From CAVUPF01 sp963743285 (GTDB lineage Bacteria; Actinomycetota; Thermoleophilia; Solirubrobacterales; 70-9), in the NCBI GenBank assembly GCA_963743285.1, contig CAVUPF010000001.1, forward strand, positions 744,001-808,000: a stretch of DNA of 64,000 bases, read 5' to 3'. Made by a program: the position numbers and the translations under genes. Below, in pieces: positions 1-7,995 of this stretch (positions are counted from its first letter, which is position 1; each line of letters starts with the position of its first letter). The notes below the pieces were generated by a model, which did not search any database, was not told where the DNA came from, and saw nothing but the letters and a program-made list of their open reading frames with translations.

Positions 1-123
1 GCCGGCCGAGCGGGCGATCAGCTCGCCGAAGTGCCAGTCGCGACGGTTGCCCTCGGCATCGATCGCGACCAGGCCCAGCTGCGAGGCCGGCGATTGCTCC
101 ATGACATCCTCGATGAAGTTCAC
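1..123 (-). CDS. Acyl-CoA synthetase, N-terminus only (partial)
   Basis: The minus strand opens with a GTG at 123 and reads VNFIEDVMEQ..., then GLVAIDAEG and WHFGELIARSAG, running off the left edge. This matches the start of acetyl-/medium-chain acyl-CoA synthetases of the adenylate-forming superfamily, where an N[WF]..DV segment is followed by a strand pair and the YxELxxxS helix. An ATG at 102 is an alternative start with GAGGA just upstream. An in-frame stop lies at 166-168, so the gene cannot begin much further upstream. Only 41 residues are visible, so substrate cannot be judged. It is co-oriented with the ferredoxin and CoA-ligase genes. Confidence 0.55.
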   Translation of the reverse strand, partial: MNFIEDVMEQSPASQLGLVAIDAEGNRRDWHFGELIARSAG

Positions 124-359
124 GGGCGGCAGTCTGCCGCAGCAGCGTCGCCGACGAGCTGCCGGCTAACAGACCCCCCGGGGTTCTCGCCGAGCCGCCA
201 GCGACGGCCGGACGCGAGCCGCGTCAGCCGTTGAGGTAGTGACTGTGGAAGCGCTTGTGGGCGGGGAGTCGTGTGCCTCCAAGGTGCACTGCTGCGCGTC
301 TGGCAGCGTCAGGCGCGAGAGCGCTTGTCACGGAGGCGACCGACTGGGCAGCCGGATCG

Positions 360-596
360 CTACTGCTCGTAGAGCTTGACGACGCGCACCGCGCCCGCCG
401 GTGCCGCATCGACGCAGAGGTTGCAAAGCACGCACTCATCGAGGTTGGCCTCGACGATCTCGACCCCGCACTCGCCAGCCTTGAAGATGTCGACCGGGCA
501 GACCTCCTCGAGCCTGGCGGCCAGCTCGGCGTCGCCGGCAACCGCGGCATCGAGCGCGACATCGATGAAGACCTTCTCGAGCGGCGCGGCCATCAT
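360..596 (-). CDS. Small ferredoxin-like protein, probably one [4Fe-4S] cluster
   Basis: This 78-residue protein has Cys33 in a CPVDIF motif and a C55-x2-C58-x2-C61 motif. In dicluster ferredoxins these four positions together ligate one cluster. The position that would hold the last Cys (CVDAAP) is Ala65, and the N-terminal CxxCxxC triplet is absent, so a second cluster is not expected. The extra Cys43 is unexplained. The start ATG overlaps the sucD stop in an ATGA, so it is translated with the CoA ligase alpha subunit. The role is presumably electron transfer in the cytoplasm, partner unknown. FixX-like or oxidoreductase-associated ferredoxins are the nearest types. Confidence 0.7.
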   Translation of the reverse strand: MMAAPLEKVFIDVALDAAVAGDAELAARLEEVCPVDIFKAGECGVEIVEANLDECVLCNLCVDAAPAGAVRVVKLYEQ

Positions 597-1510
597 GCCG
601 CCACCCCCAGCTTCTCCTTGACGACGTCGGGGATCTGATCGATCCGCTCGACCACGCGGATCCCGGCCGCTTCGAGGCGGGCGATCTTCTCGGTTGCGGT
701 GTCCTCGGCGCCCTCGACGATCGTGCCGGCGTGGCCGAAGCTCATCCCCTTCATCTCCTCGTCGTCCATGAACTTGCCGGCCATGAAGGCGACGATCGGC
801 AGCCGCGAGTCGTTCTCCTTCACCCAGGCGGAGAGCTGCGCCTCCATGCGGCCGCCGGGCTCGGTGTAGATGACGATCGCCTTGGTCTGCTCGTCGGCCT
901 CGAAGTAGGGCATCAGCTCGGCGTAGGTGGAGCCGATGATCGCGTCGCCTCCGATCGAGACGGCGGTGGAGACGCCGAGGCCGGCCTGGGTCAGCGAGGA
1001 GGAGATCTCGGTGGTCATCCCCCCCGAGCGGCTCATCACCCCGACCGGGCCCGGCGCGTAGGCCTTCGCGGCGTCCTTGGCGGGGCCGCCGATGCCACCC
1101 ATCTTGCAGACCCCAGGGACGATCAGGCCGAGGCAGTTGGGGCCGATGATCCGCGCCCCGCGCATCTCCGCCAGCTCGACCATCTCGGCGACATCGCGGC
1201 GCGGGATGCGCTCGGTGACGATGACGATCAGCCCGATCCCGTTCTCGATCGCCTCAAAGACGGCGTCCTTGGTGAAGGCGGGGGGGACGGTGACGACCGA
1301 GCCGTCGATCGGGCCGCCGTAACTCTCGACCGCCTGGGCGACGGTGTCGAAGACCGGCACGCCGTGCACCTCGCGGCCCTTGCGCCCGGGGGTGACGCCG
1401 CCGACCACCTTGGAGCCGTAGTCCAGGCACTCCCTGGTCAGGTTGACCGCCTCGCGCCCGGTGATCCCCTGCACGATGAAGGTGGTCTCCTTGCTCAGCA
1501 AGATGCTCAT
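593..1510 (-). CDS. sucD: Succinate/malate-CoA ligase, alpha subunit
   Basis: The 305-residue protein has an N-terminal CoA-binding Rossmann domain (FIVQGITGREA, then GGVTPGRKG), a VPPAFTKDAV segment, the IGPNCLG motif and a C-terminal ligase domain carrying the phosphorylated histidine in SFGHAGTIVEG (His260). The length is normal for SucD. The family makes succinyl-CoA from succinate, CoA and NTP, and close relatives act on malate (MtkB). The sequence does not settle the substrate. A malyl-CoA lyase about 20 kb away makes malate worth considering. The beta subunit is not adjacent: a divergent toxin-antitoxin pair lies between them. Confidence 0.9.
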   Translation of the reverse strand: MSILLSKETTFIVQGITGREAVNLTRECLDYGSKVVGGVTPGRKGREVHGVPVFDTVAQAVESYGGPIDGSVVTVPPAFTKDAVFEAIENGIGLIVIVTERIPRRDVAEMVELAEMRGARIIGPNCLGLIVPGVCKMGGIGGPAKDAAKAYAPGPVGVMSRSGGMTTEISSSLTQAGLGVSTAVSIGGDAIIGSTYAELMPYFEADEQTKAIVIYTEPGGRMEAQLSAWVKENDSRLPIVAFMAGKFMDDEEMKGMSFGHAGTIVEGAEDTATEKIARLEAAGIRVVERIDQIPDVVKEKLGVAA

Positions 1511-1629
1511 CTCGGGATCTCCTCGGTGGGGCGAGCCATGTCGCTCTCCTCGTTCACCGAATTGGCAGGCAGGTGGGGGATGCGGGCGAAAACGGAAGGC
1601 GCGAAAGTAAAGTCTGATAATCTGATTTC

Positions 1630-1884
1630 GTGAAGCAGCTCAGCGCCACCGATGCGGCGCGGCGGTTCTCCGAGGTGCTCGACAGCGTCGAGTCGAAGGG
1701 GGAGTCCTTCGTGGTGGTCCGCCACGGCCGGGCCGTGGCGACGATCGGGCCGGCGTACGCCGGGACCGGGCGAGCGGTGAAGGAGATGCTGCGCAAACAT
1801 CGACCCGATCCCGAGTGGGCAGGGGAGCTGAACGAGCTGCGCGAGTGGGTCGGCTCTGCCGAGACGAAGCCCTGGCGCGACTGA
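1630..1884 (+). CDS. Phd/YefM-type antitoxin
   Basis: This 84-residue protein starts at a GTG directly after an AT-rich stretch (gataatctgatttc). The N-terminus has the Phd/YefM pattern ATDAARRFSEVLDSVE followed by GESFVVVRHGRAVATIGP, the dimeric DNA-binding part. The C-terminus is charged and would neutralise the toxin. The downstream PIN gene overlaps its 3' end, the usual antitoxin-first order with translational coupling. Such pairs usually repress themselves through an operator at the promoter. The pair runs opposite to sucC and sucD and lies between them. Confidence 0.85.
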   Translation: MKQLSATDAARRFSEVLDSVESKGESFVVVRHGRAVATIGPAYAGTGRAVKEMLRKHRPDPEWAGELNELREWVGSAETKPWRD

Positions 1885-2282
1885 TCCTTGACACGACGGT
1901 CTTGGTCGACGCCGAGCGCGAGGGCCTCGGGGCTCTCGATGAGCTGATCGCAGACGAGGACGACGTGGCGATCGCGGCAATCAGCGTCGCCGAGCTGGTG
2001 GTCGGCGCTGAGCTGGCCGACGCAAAGCGCCGGTCGAGACGTGAGGCGTTCCTCGATGCAGCATTGGAAGCCTTCAGCGTCGAGAGCTACGACCTCGACG
2101 TGGCCCGCGCGCACGGCGTCCTGATCGCCCACACGCGGCGCACCGGCCGGCCGCCGGGTGCCCTCGATCTGATCATCGCCGCTACGGCGAGAGCGCGAAA
2201 CCGGCAGGTGGTGAGCGGCGATGCCGAAGGCTTCGCCGATCTGCCCGAGGTCGTGGTGCGGGGGGCGCTCGAGGGGGGATAG
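1845..2282 (+). CDS. vapC: VapC-type PIN-domain ribonuclease toxin
   Basis: The PIN fold begins at LILDTTVLVDAE (codons from about 1881). The remaining acidic residues of the metal site appear in order: VAELVVG, ALDLIIAATA and VSGDAEGFADL. All are present, so the protein looks active. Family members cut tRNA or rRNA when the antitoxin is lost. The start is uncertain: GTG 1845 is in frame inside the antitoxin gene, while a CTG or TTG close to the antitoxin stop would give the standard PIN length. It forms a two-gene module with the upstream Phd-type antitoxin. Confidence 0.8.
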   Translation: MGRLCRDEALARLILDTTVLVDAEREGLGALDELIADEDDVAIAAISVAELVVGAELADAKRRSRREAFLDAALEAFSVESYDLDVARAHGVLIAHTRRTGRPPGALDLIIAATARARNRQVVSGDAEGFADLPEVVVRGALEGG

Positions 2283-2389
2283 GTAGCTGTCGGCCGAGCT
2301 GGCGCCGGTCGGCTGAGGGTCTCTAGGGGCTCTGTGCTCGGCTTCTGAGTCCTGTGCTCTCGCCGTCATAGCCACATGTAGCGCGCTTC

Positions 2390-3607
2390 TCACGCCGCCG
2401 CCCCCTGGATCTTCTCGACCGCCCGGCCCGCCGCCTCCCACATCGAGACGGAGCGGTCGCAGTACTCGACCCCGTAGCGCTCGAGGATCTTGAACCCCTC
2501 CTCCTCCCAGGCCCCGGGGATGCGGAAGATCGCGATCGTCTCGCCGGGGTCCTTGCCCAGCTCCAGGCAGGCCTTGATCACGCCGCGGGCGACGATGTCG
2601 ACCCGGGTGTTGGAGACGATCGACATCATCACGGCGATCTTCTCGACCCCGTCCTTCTGCAGCACCTCCTTGGCGAGTCCGCAGGCCTTGGCGACCGAGG
2701 GGTTGCCGCCGATCTCGGAGTAGTTGGCGGGCCGCCCGCCCTGGCTTCGGACCGCGTCGGTAAGGGTGAGCGAGCCGCCGCCGGCGCCGATCACCAGCCC
2801 CAGGTTGCCCTCGAAGCCGTGATCGCGGCCCTGGATTACGCCGCGGTGGTCCGCCGCGTCGATCGCCGCGACGTTGCGCTCGAAGGCAGAGGGCTCATAG
2901 GCCTCGCGCGTGTCGTCGGCGGCGATCTCGAGCTGCCCTCGCAGCAGCGTCTCCTGGCGGCCGACCGCCTCGTTCTCCATCTCCATGTGGGCGTCGAGGG
3001 CGACGAAGCTGCCGTCGGCAAGCTCGGCCAGCGGGTTGATCTCGGCCAGGGTCATGTCCCGCTCACCGAAGAGGCGGGCGAGGCGGGCGAGGATCGGCGT
3101 CGCGCGGTTCAGCTGAGAGCCGCTGACCCCGGTCGCGGCAATCGCCTGCTTGGCCTCGAAGTCGGAGATCGGCAGCAGGTTGGAGAGGTGGCCGCGGCCG
3201 ACGTGGTCAGGGTGGCTCGCGGCGACCTCCTCGATGTCGATGCCGCCCATGTCGCTGAACAGCATCAACGGCCGCTTCGCGGTCCCGTCCCAGACGACCC
3301 CGGCGTAGAACTCCTGCTTGACCTCGGCTTTGGGATCGACCAGCACCCCGCGCGGCATCTGCCCGTTGATCTCCAGCTTGAGGATCTCCGCGGCGTGCGC
3401 AGCTGCCTGCTCAGGCGTGTCGGCGAACTTCACGCCCCCGGCCTTCATCCGCCCGCCGCTCAGCACCTGGGACTTGATCACCACCGGCCCGCCGATCTCC
3501 TCGGCAACCCGCCGCGCCTCCTCAGCGCTCGTGCAGAAGCCGTACCTGGTGACGGGGATGCCCGCCAGCTCGACGATCTTGCGTGCCTCGTACTCGTAGA
3601 AGCGCAT
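2390..3607 (-). CDS. sucC: Succinate/malate-CoA ligase, beta subunit (ATP-grasp)
   Basis: The 405-residue protein begins MRFYEYEARKIVELAGIPV, the standard start of the ATP-grasp domain. It continues with GGPVVIKSQVLSGGRMKAGG for nucleotide binding and the Mg-binding AEINPLAEL...ALDAHM segment. The C-terminal CoA-ligase domain has GAGGGSLTLTDAV, GGRPANYSEIGG and SNTRVDIVARG. It pairs with sucD at 593-1510, although a toxin-antitoxin module separates the two. Members act on succinate, malate or related acids. The GAGGGSLTLTD variant differs from classical SucC (NGAGLAMATMD), so the substrate should be treated as open. Confidence 0.88.
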   Translation of the reverse strand: MRFYEYEARKIVELAGIPVTRYGFCTSAEEARRVAEEIGGPVVIKSQVLSGGRMKAGGVKFADTPEQAAAHAAEILKLEINGQMPRGVLVDPKAEVKQEFYAGVVWDGTAKRPLMLFSDMGGIDIEEVAASHPDHVGRGHLSNLLPISDFEAKQAIAATGVSGSQLNRATPILARLARLFGERDMTLAEINPLAELADGSFVALDAHMEMENEAVGRQETLLRGQLEIAADDTREAYEPSAFERNVAAIDAADHRGVIQGRDHGFEGNLGLVIGAGGGSLTLTDAVRSQGGRPANYSEIGGNPSVAKACGLAKEVLQKDGVEKIAVMMSIVSNTRVDIVARGVIKACLELGKDPGETIAIFRIPGAWEEEGFKILERYGVEYCDRSVSMWEAAGRAVEKIQGAAA

Positions 3608-4202
3608 CAGCGGCGCGGAACCCTATCCGACCAGCGCCTGAGTGGCGCTCCCTACGTCCTCATCCCACGCGGCACTGGCGGCGGGTTGTTGAACGCCATC
3701 GGCGGGGGGTGGGGGGTGAGGCCTGGGAATCCCTGCGCGGTTGTAAAGACGCAGAGCGCCAGGCTGCTTGGGTGCGCGCGCTCTCGTAGAGGAGTCCCTT
3801 CGCGCCAGCCTCCATCGCTCGGCGCCGACCTCTTGGAAGGGAGGCCAATCGCGTCGCGCCGGCGGCGGGCTCGCCAAGCCATGCTCGGCCAGTGCGGCAT
3901 CGGTGGAAGCCTGAAGGGCGGACTATCTGCCTGGTATGGCAGCCGGAAGCTGGGACCAGTCGGACGGCGTAGCTGCCGAGGAGGAAGCTCCAGTAAACGA
4001 GACTCTCGCCTCCTAGAGTGTGCCCGATGACAGCCTCATCGGGCCGACAGCGCCCCCGGCAAGGACCCGACCGATGCCGCTCGATCATCGGCCAGATCTC
4101 GATTTGCACTGCTCCACGCGCATTGCGCCCGGCCGCTCGGGTCCGCCTCCGGGGAGCGCCTGGGATACTTGCCGCCTGAGACCGCTGGGCAAAGACAGAC
4201 GC
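3608..4202. other. Intergenic region between divergent sucC and the lipoprotein gene
   Basis: No credible gene is seen on either strand, and open frames here are out-of-phase extensions. It should hold the promoters of sucC (leftward) and of the lipoprotein-pckG pair (rightward). A perfect 8-bp hairpin lies at 4023-4030/4036-4043 with a 5-base loop and no T-run, so it is not a convincing terminator. Confidence 0.5.
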
Positions 4203-4505
4203 ATGAGCTTCTCGGCTCGCGCTGGCGCCGCCGTCGGGCTCTGCGCCGTCGCGCTTGCCGTGGCCGGCTGCGGGGAAACCGTGATCGACAGCGCCAAGGT
4301 GCAGGCGGCGATCCAGTCGAACCTCGAAAAGGCGCTGCACCACAAAGTCTCCTCGGTCTCCTGCCCCTCCGAACAGAAGGTCACCCCGGACACGACCTTC
4401 ACCTGTTTGGTGAGCTTCTCAGACGGGCGGCATGTGACGGCGACGCTGAAGATCCTCAACAAGGAAGCCGACGTCAGCATGATCGGACTGCGGGCCAGTA
4501 AGTAG
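4203..4505 (+). CDS. DUF4333 lipoprotein
   Basis: This 100-residue protein starts MSFSARAGAAVG and has a hydrophobic signal ending in a lipobox (LAVAGC), so it is expected to be lipid-anchored outside the membrane. The mature part follows the DUF4333 pattern: a VIDSAKVQAAIQ helix, two Cys (SCPSEQK and FTCLVSF) able to form a disulfide, and a beta-rich end. The function is unknown; the family is common in Actinobacteria. The ATG at 4203 was chosen because it puts the signal peptide at the N-terminus. The pckG start codon lies two bases after the stop. Confidence 0.8.
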   Translation: MSFSARAGAAVGLCAVALAVAGCGETVIDSAKVQAAIQSNLEKALHHKVSSVSCPSEQKVTPDTTFTCLVSFSDGRHVTATLKILNKEADVSMIGLRASK

Positions 4506-4506
4506 A

Positions 4507-6324
4507 GTGCCGCGGATGAACTATTCGACTGCGGCCAGCGCGCCGACCACGCATGCAACCCTGCTCGACTGGGTCGGTGAGATCGCCGACCTGACCCAAC
4601 CCGAAGCCGTCCACTGGTGCGACGGCTCCGCCGAGGAGTACGACGTCCTCACCCAGACGCTGATCGGGGCGGGGACCTTTGAGCGGCTCTCCGAGGCCAA
4701 GCGCCCCAACTCCTACCTTGCTCTCTCCGACCCCGCCGACGTCGCCCGGGTAGAGGACCGCACCTTCATCTGCTCTGAGCGCGAGGAGGACGCCGGTCCG
4801 ACCAACAACTGGTGCGACCCGGCCGAGATGCGCGCGAAGTTGAGCGGCCTCTTCGCGGGCTCGATGAAGGGCCGCACGATGTATGTGGTGCCATTCTCGA
4901 TGGGCCCGATCGGCTCGCCGATCTCCCACGTCGGCGTGCAGCTGACCGACTCCCCCTACGTCGCCGCTTCGATGCGGATCATGACCCGGATGGGCGCTCC
5001 GGCCCTGGAGGCGCTGGGCGCGGCGGGCGAGTTCGTCCCCTGCGTGCACTCGGTCGGGATGCCGCTCGCCGAGGGCACCGAAGATGTCGCCTGGCCCTGC
5101 AACAAGGACAACAAGTACATCGTCCACTACCCCGAGACGCGCGAGATCTGGTCCTTCGGCTCCGGTTATGGCGGCAACGCGCTGCTCGGCAAGAAGTGCT
5201 TTGCGCTGCGGATCGCCTCGGCGATGGCGCGCGAGGAGGGCTGGCTCGCCGAGCACATGCTGATCCTCAAGCTGACCTCACCGGAGGGGACGGTCAAGTA
5301 CGTGACCGGCGCCTTCCCCTCGGCCTGCGGCAAGACCAACCTGGCGATGCTGATCCCGACCCTGCCCGGCTGGCAGGTCGAGACGATCGGCGACGACATC
5401 GCCTGGATGAAGTTCGGCTCCGACGGCCGCCTCTACGCGGTCAACCCGGAGGCCGGCTTCTTCGGCGTCGCCCCCAACACGAGCCACAAGACCAACCCCA
5501 ACGCGATGGCGACGATCGAGCGCAACACGATCTTCACCAACTGCGCGAAGACCGACGATGGCGACATCTGGTGGGAGGGGATGACCGGCGAGGCGCCCGA
5601 GCACGCGATCGACTGGCACGGCGAGGATTGGACGCCCGACTCCGAGAGCCCCGCCGCGCACCCCAACGCCCGCTTTACGACGCCCGCCTCCCAGTGCCCC
5701 TCGCTCGCGTCGGAGTGGGAGGACCCGGCCGGCGTGCCGATCGACGCTTTCCTCTTCGGGGGGCGGCGGGCGACCGTCGTGCCGCTCGTCCACGAGGCCT
5801 TTGACTGGGAGCACGCAGTCTTCATGGGGGCGACGATGTCCTCGGAGACGACCGCGGCCGCGGCCGGCGAGGTCGGGCAGCTGCGCTTTGACCCGATGGC
5901 GATGCTGCCTTTCTGCGGCTACAACATGGCCGACTACTTCGGCCACTGGCTTGGCACCGCCGAGCGCGAGGGCGCCCAGTTGCCGCGCGTCTTTCACGTC
6001 AACTGGTTCCGAAAAGACGCCAACGGCAAGTTCCTGTGGCCCGGCTTCGGCGAGAACAGCCGCGTCTTGGAGTGGATCTTCCGCCGCTGCGAGGGCAGCG
6101 CCGAGGCGGTCGAGTCGCCGATCGGCCTGCTGCCGAGCGAGGGCGCGATCAACACCGAGGGCCTCGAGGTCTCCGAGCAGGCGATGAGTGAGCTGCTCGC
6201 CGTCGACGCAGACTTGGTCCGCCAGCAGCTCCCGCAGATCAAGGAGCACCTGGCGAGGTTCGGGGAGAAGCTGCCGCCGCAGGTCGGCAGGCAGCTGGAG
6301 GCGCTGGAAGGGCGCCTGGGCTAG
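4507..6324 (+). CDS. pckG: Phosphoenolpyruvate carboxykinase, GTP-type
   Basis: This cytoplasmic enzyme interconverts oxaloacetate and PEP with GTP/GDP, the entry to gluconeogenesis. The 605 residues are a normal length. Recognisable parts are the early GTP-PEPCK N-lobe (VHWCDGS), the PFSMGPIGSP loop, the P-loop with the reactive cysteine (FPSACGKTNLAM, Cys274), the metal-binding ETIGDDIAW segment and the mobile NPEAGFFGVAPNTS region. GTG 4507 or ATG 4516 may be the start. It lies immediately behind the lipoprotein gene. Its last 72 coding bases recur at 7733-7804 beyond an ATPase gene. Confidence 0.96.
   Translation: MPRMNYSTAASAPTTHATLLDWVGEIADLTQPEAVHWCDGSAEEYDVLTQTLIGAGTFERLSEAKRPNSYLALSDPADVARVEDRTFICSEREEDAGPTNNWCDPAEMRAKLSGLFAGSMKGRTMYVVPFSMGPIGSPISHVGVQLTDSPYVAASMRIMTRMGAPALEALGAAGEFVPCVHSVGMPLAEGTEDVAWPCNKDNKYIVHYPETREIWSFGSGYGGNALLGKKCFALRIASAMAREEGWLAEHMLILKLTSPEGTVKYVTGAFPSACGKTNLAMLIPTLPGWQVETIGDDIAWMKFGSDGRLYAVNPEAGFFGVAPNTSHKTNPNAMATIERNTIFTNCAKTDDGDIWWEGMTGEAPEHAIDWHGEDWTPDSESPAAHPNARFTTPASQCPSLASEWEDPAGVPIDAFLFGGRRATVVPLVHEAFDWEHAVFMGATMSSETTAAAAGEVGQLRFDPMAMLPFCGYNMADYFGHWLGTAEREGAQLPRVFHVNWFRKDANGKFLWPGFGENSRVLEWIFRRCEGSAEAVESPIGLLPSEGAINTEGLEVSEQAMSELLAVDADLVRQQLPQIKEHLARFGEKLPPQVGRQLEALEGRLG
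6250..6321 (+). repeat. pckG 3' end, left copy of a direct repeat
   Basis: These 72 bases near the pckG stop are repeated at 7733-7804 in the same orientation with two mismatches. Weaker similarity extends a little upstream (gcagatc plus a gapped stretch). The two copies bracket the DUF4143 ATPase gene, as expected if that gene arrived with a duplicate of the gene end it inserted behind. Confidence 0.9.
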
Positions 6325-6426
6325 GTTCAACGCCCGGTGTCGCCGCAGAAAAGCGCGAAGCTTGGCGTTCCTCGGTTGGGGGAGGGGGAGGGGGAGGGCT
6401 CGTAGGGCGCTTGGCGCCTTTCGGCG

Positions 6427-7665
6427 TCAGCTCCACAGAGTGGCGAGCGGCCATGCTTCCAGCCTCTCGCCGAAGGGCAGGCGCTCGCCCCCCGCATAGA
6501 GCACCACGCCGCGGGCGAAGCGGTCCTCGCCGAGTCGGTTGCGCAGCGTGGCGAGGTGCTTGAAGTCCCGACTCCGGACCGTCGCCGCGGCCTTTACCTC
6601 TACGCCTGCCACGCGGCCGTCGGCGCCTTCCAGGACGAAATCGACCTCGGCGCCCTGCGCGGTGCGCATGTGAAGCAGGGTCGCGCGCAGTTTCGAGGCC
6701 GAAAGCTGCTTGGCCAACTCCATCCCGACGAAGCACTCCAAGACGGTTCCCAGTAGGGCTTCGTCCTCTTCGAGCCGCGCCTGGTCGGCTCGCAGCAGGT
6801 GGGTGAGCAGGGCCGAGTCGGAGACGAGGAGCTTCGGCGCCTTGGTGATCTGCTTGATCCGGTTGGAGTGCCACGCCGGCAGGCGACGGACCAAGAAGAC
6901 GTGCTCGAGCAAGGTCAGGTAACGATCCAGCGAGGTCCGCGGGATCTCCACGGAGCTGCTCACCTCGGTCTTATTCAGCGGCGCGCGGACGCGCGAAGCA
7001 AGCGAGGCGAGCACCGCCGGAACCTCCGCGAGGCGCTCTATGTTCGCGAGGTCGCGGAGGTCGCGCTGGACGATCGCGGTGAGGTAGGCGGCGAGCCACG
7101 CCTCGCGGCGCTCGGGGCTCCGCCCCACCGCCTCAGGGAAGCCGCCACGCGCGACGCGTTTAACCAACTCTCTGCGGGGCGTCGCAGGCGCGGCCGCCGG
7201 TTTCGAGGAACTGGCGAGCAGCAGCTCGGCGAACCGTCCGGGCACACCCTCGATCTCGGCCTGAGAGAACGGCCACAGCGTGTGGATCTCGACTCGTCCC
7301 GCAAGCGACTCGGAGACCCTTGGCAAGAGCATAACCTGCGCCGAGCCGGTGAGGATGAAGCGCCCGGGGCGCCGATCGCGGTCGATCGCCGCCTTGATCG
7401 GAAGGAGCAGCTCGGGCGCCCGCTGGATCTCGTCGATGACCAGGGAGCCGTCGGTACTCTCGATCAGGCCGACCGGGTCGCGTTGGGCCGCATCGAGGGC
7501 GCGCAGGTCGTCGAGGGTGATGTAGCGCGCCGGGTGGGGACCGGAGGCGAGTCCCTGCACAAGGGTGCTCTTGCCGGCTTGACGCGGCCCGACGAGCATC
7601 ACCGCAGGCGTGTCCTTGAGGGCGGCGAGCAGGCGGGGGGTTATGGCACGCTCGATGGTCTGCAT
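6427..7665 (-). CDS. AAA ATPase with DUF4143 domain
   Basis: The 412-residue protein has Walker A GPRQAGKST (residues 26-34), Walker B LVIDEIQR (75-82) and a sensor-like FILTGSAQ, followed by the DUF4143 part with the VKAAATV nuclease-like core (AEVDFVLEG...GVEVKAA). The family is widespread, its cellular role is not settled, and it is often found among toxin-antitoxin genes. It is convergent to pckG, from which about 100 bp separate it. A copy of the pckG 3' end follows on its other side, which points to acquisition. The start ATG at 7665 gives the usual N-terminus. Confidence 0.88.
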   Translation of the reverse strand: MQTIERAITPRLLAALKDTPAVMLVGPRQAGKSTLVQGLASGPHPARYITLDDLRALDAAQRDPVGLIESTDGSLVIDEIQRAPELLLPIKAAIDRDRRPGRFILTGSAQVMLLPRVSESLAGRVEIHTLWPFSQAEIEGVPGRFAELLLASSSKPAAAPATPRRELVKRVARGGFPEAVGRSPERREAWLAAYLTAIVQRDLRDLANIERLAEVPAVLASLASRVRAPLNKTEVSSSVEIPRTSLDRYLTLLEHVFLVRRLPAWHSNRIKQITKAPKLLVSDSALLTHLLRADQARLEEDEALLGTVLECFVGMELAKQLSASKLRATLLHMRTAQGAEVDFVLEGADGRVAGVEVKAAATVRSRDFKHLATLRNRLGEDRFARGVVLYAGGERLPFGERLEAWPLATLWS

Positions 7666-7713
7666 GACAGGTCCAGTCGATGGTCATTATATACCCACAC
7701 AATGGGCGATTTA

Positions 7714-7804
7714 TGCAGATCTCAGGAAACAGCTGGCGAGGTGCGGGGAGAAGCTGCCGCCGCAGGCCGGCAGGCAGCTGGAGGCGCTGGAAGGGCGCCT
7801 GGGC
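7714..7804 (+). pseudogene. Duplicated 3' end of pckG
   Basis: Bases 7733-7804 match pckG 6250-6321 at 70 of 72 positions. The preceding bases from 7714 also align with small gaps. The copy lacks the pckG stop codon and has no start, so it is a non-coding remnant. It lies just upstream of the divergent DUF4143 gene promoter. Confidence 0.88.
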
Positions 7805-7830
7805 CGGTTGACGAACGCGCCGTCGGCGGC

Positions 7831-7930
7831 GATCCGGTAGTGGCAGAGGTTCTGGTCTTCTGGGGCCCCCGCCACCCGCCGAAGCCCATTTCGGCTTCGG
7901 CGGGGCAGATCCTCACCAGCCCGGTAGGTG
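7831..7930. repeat. Shared tail element, copy 1 (mcl-like piece plus hairpin)
   Basis: The stretch begins with a degraded match to malyl-CoA lyase DNA (gtagtggcagaggt against gtagtgccagaggt) and continues with GCCACCCGCCGA, GCCCAT and GGGCAGATCCTCACCAGCCC. The same series occurs at 19497-19580 and, more degraded, at 16759-16835. In all three the element lies just beyond the 3' end of a minus-strand toxin gene. Confidence 0.7.
7875..7904. terminator. Perfect 12-bp hairpin, possible terminator of the vapBC module
   Basis: CCCGCCGAAGCC (7875-7886) pairs perfectly with GGCTTCGGCGGG (7893-7904) around a 6-base loop. It lies downstream of the minus-strand vapC gene. There is no T-run on either strand, so it could be a factor-dependent terminator or a structural part of the repeated tail. 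Confidence 0.4.
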
Positions 7931-7995
7931 GGTAAGTCCCCGCTGGCATGCCGCTGAGGCACTGCGCAACCCCCGTCGCCTGAGGCGCCGGTGCG

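Noticed and set aside
731..1633. Long open frame on the plus strand opposite sucD
   Set aside because: It is the antisense shadow of sucD; its translation is Asp/Gly/His/Leu-rich with no recognisable domain, as is typical of high-GC opposite frames.
2819..4030. 403-codon open frame opposite sucC
   Set aside because: It is antisense to an intact ATP-grasp gene and runs into non-coding sequence without any family motif.
4023..4043. Perfect 8-bp hairpin before the lipoprotein gene
   Set aside because: It has no T-run on either side and no gene end nearby to terminate, so it is not listed as a terminator.
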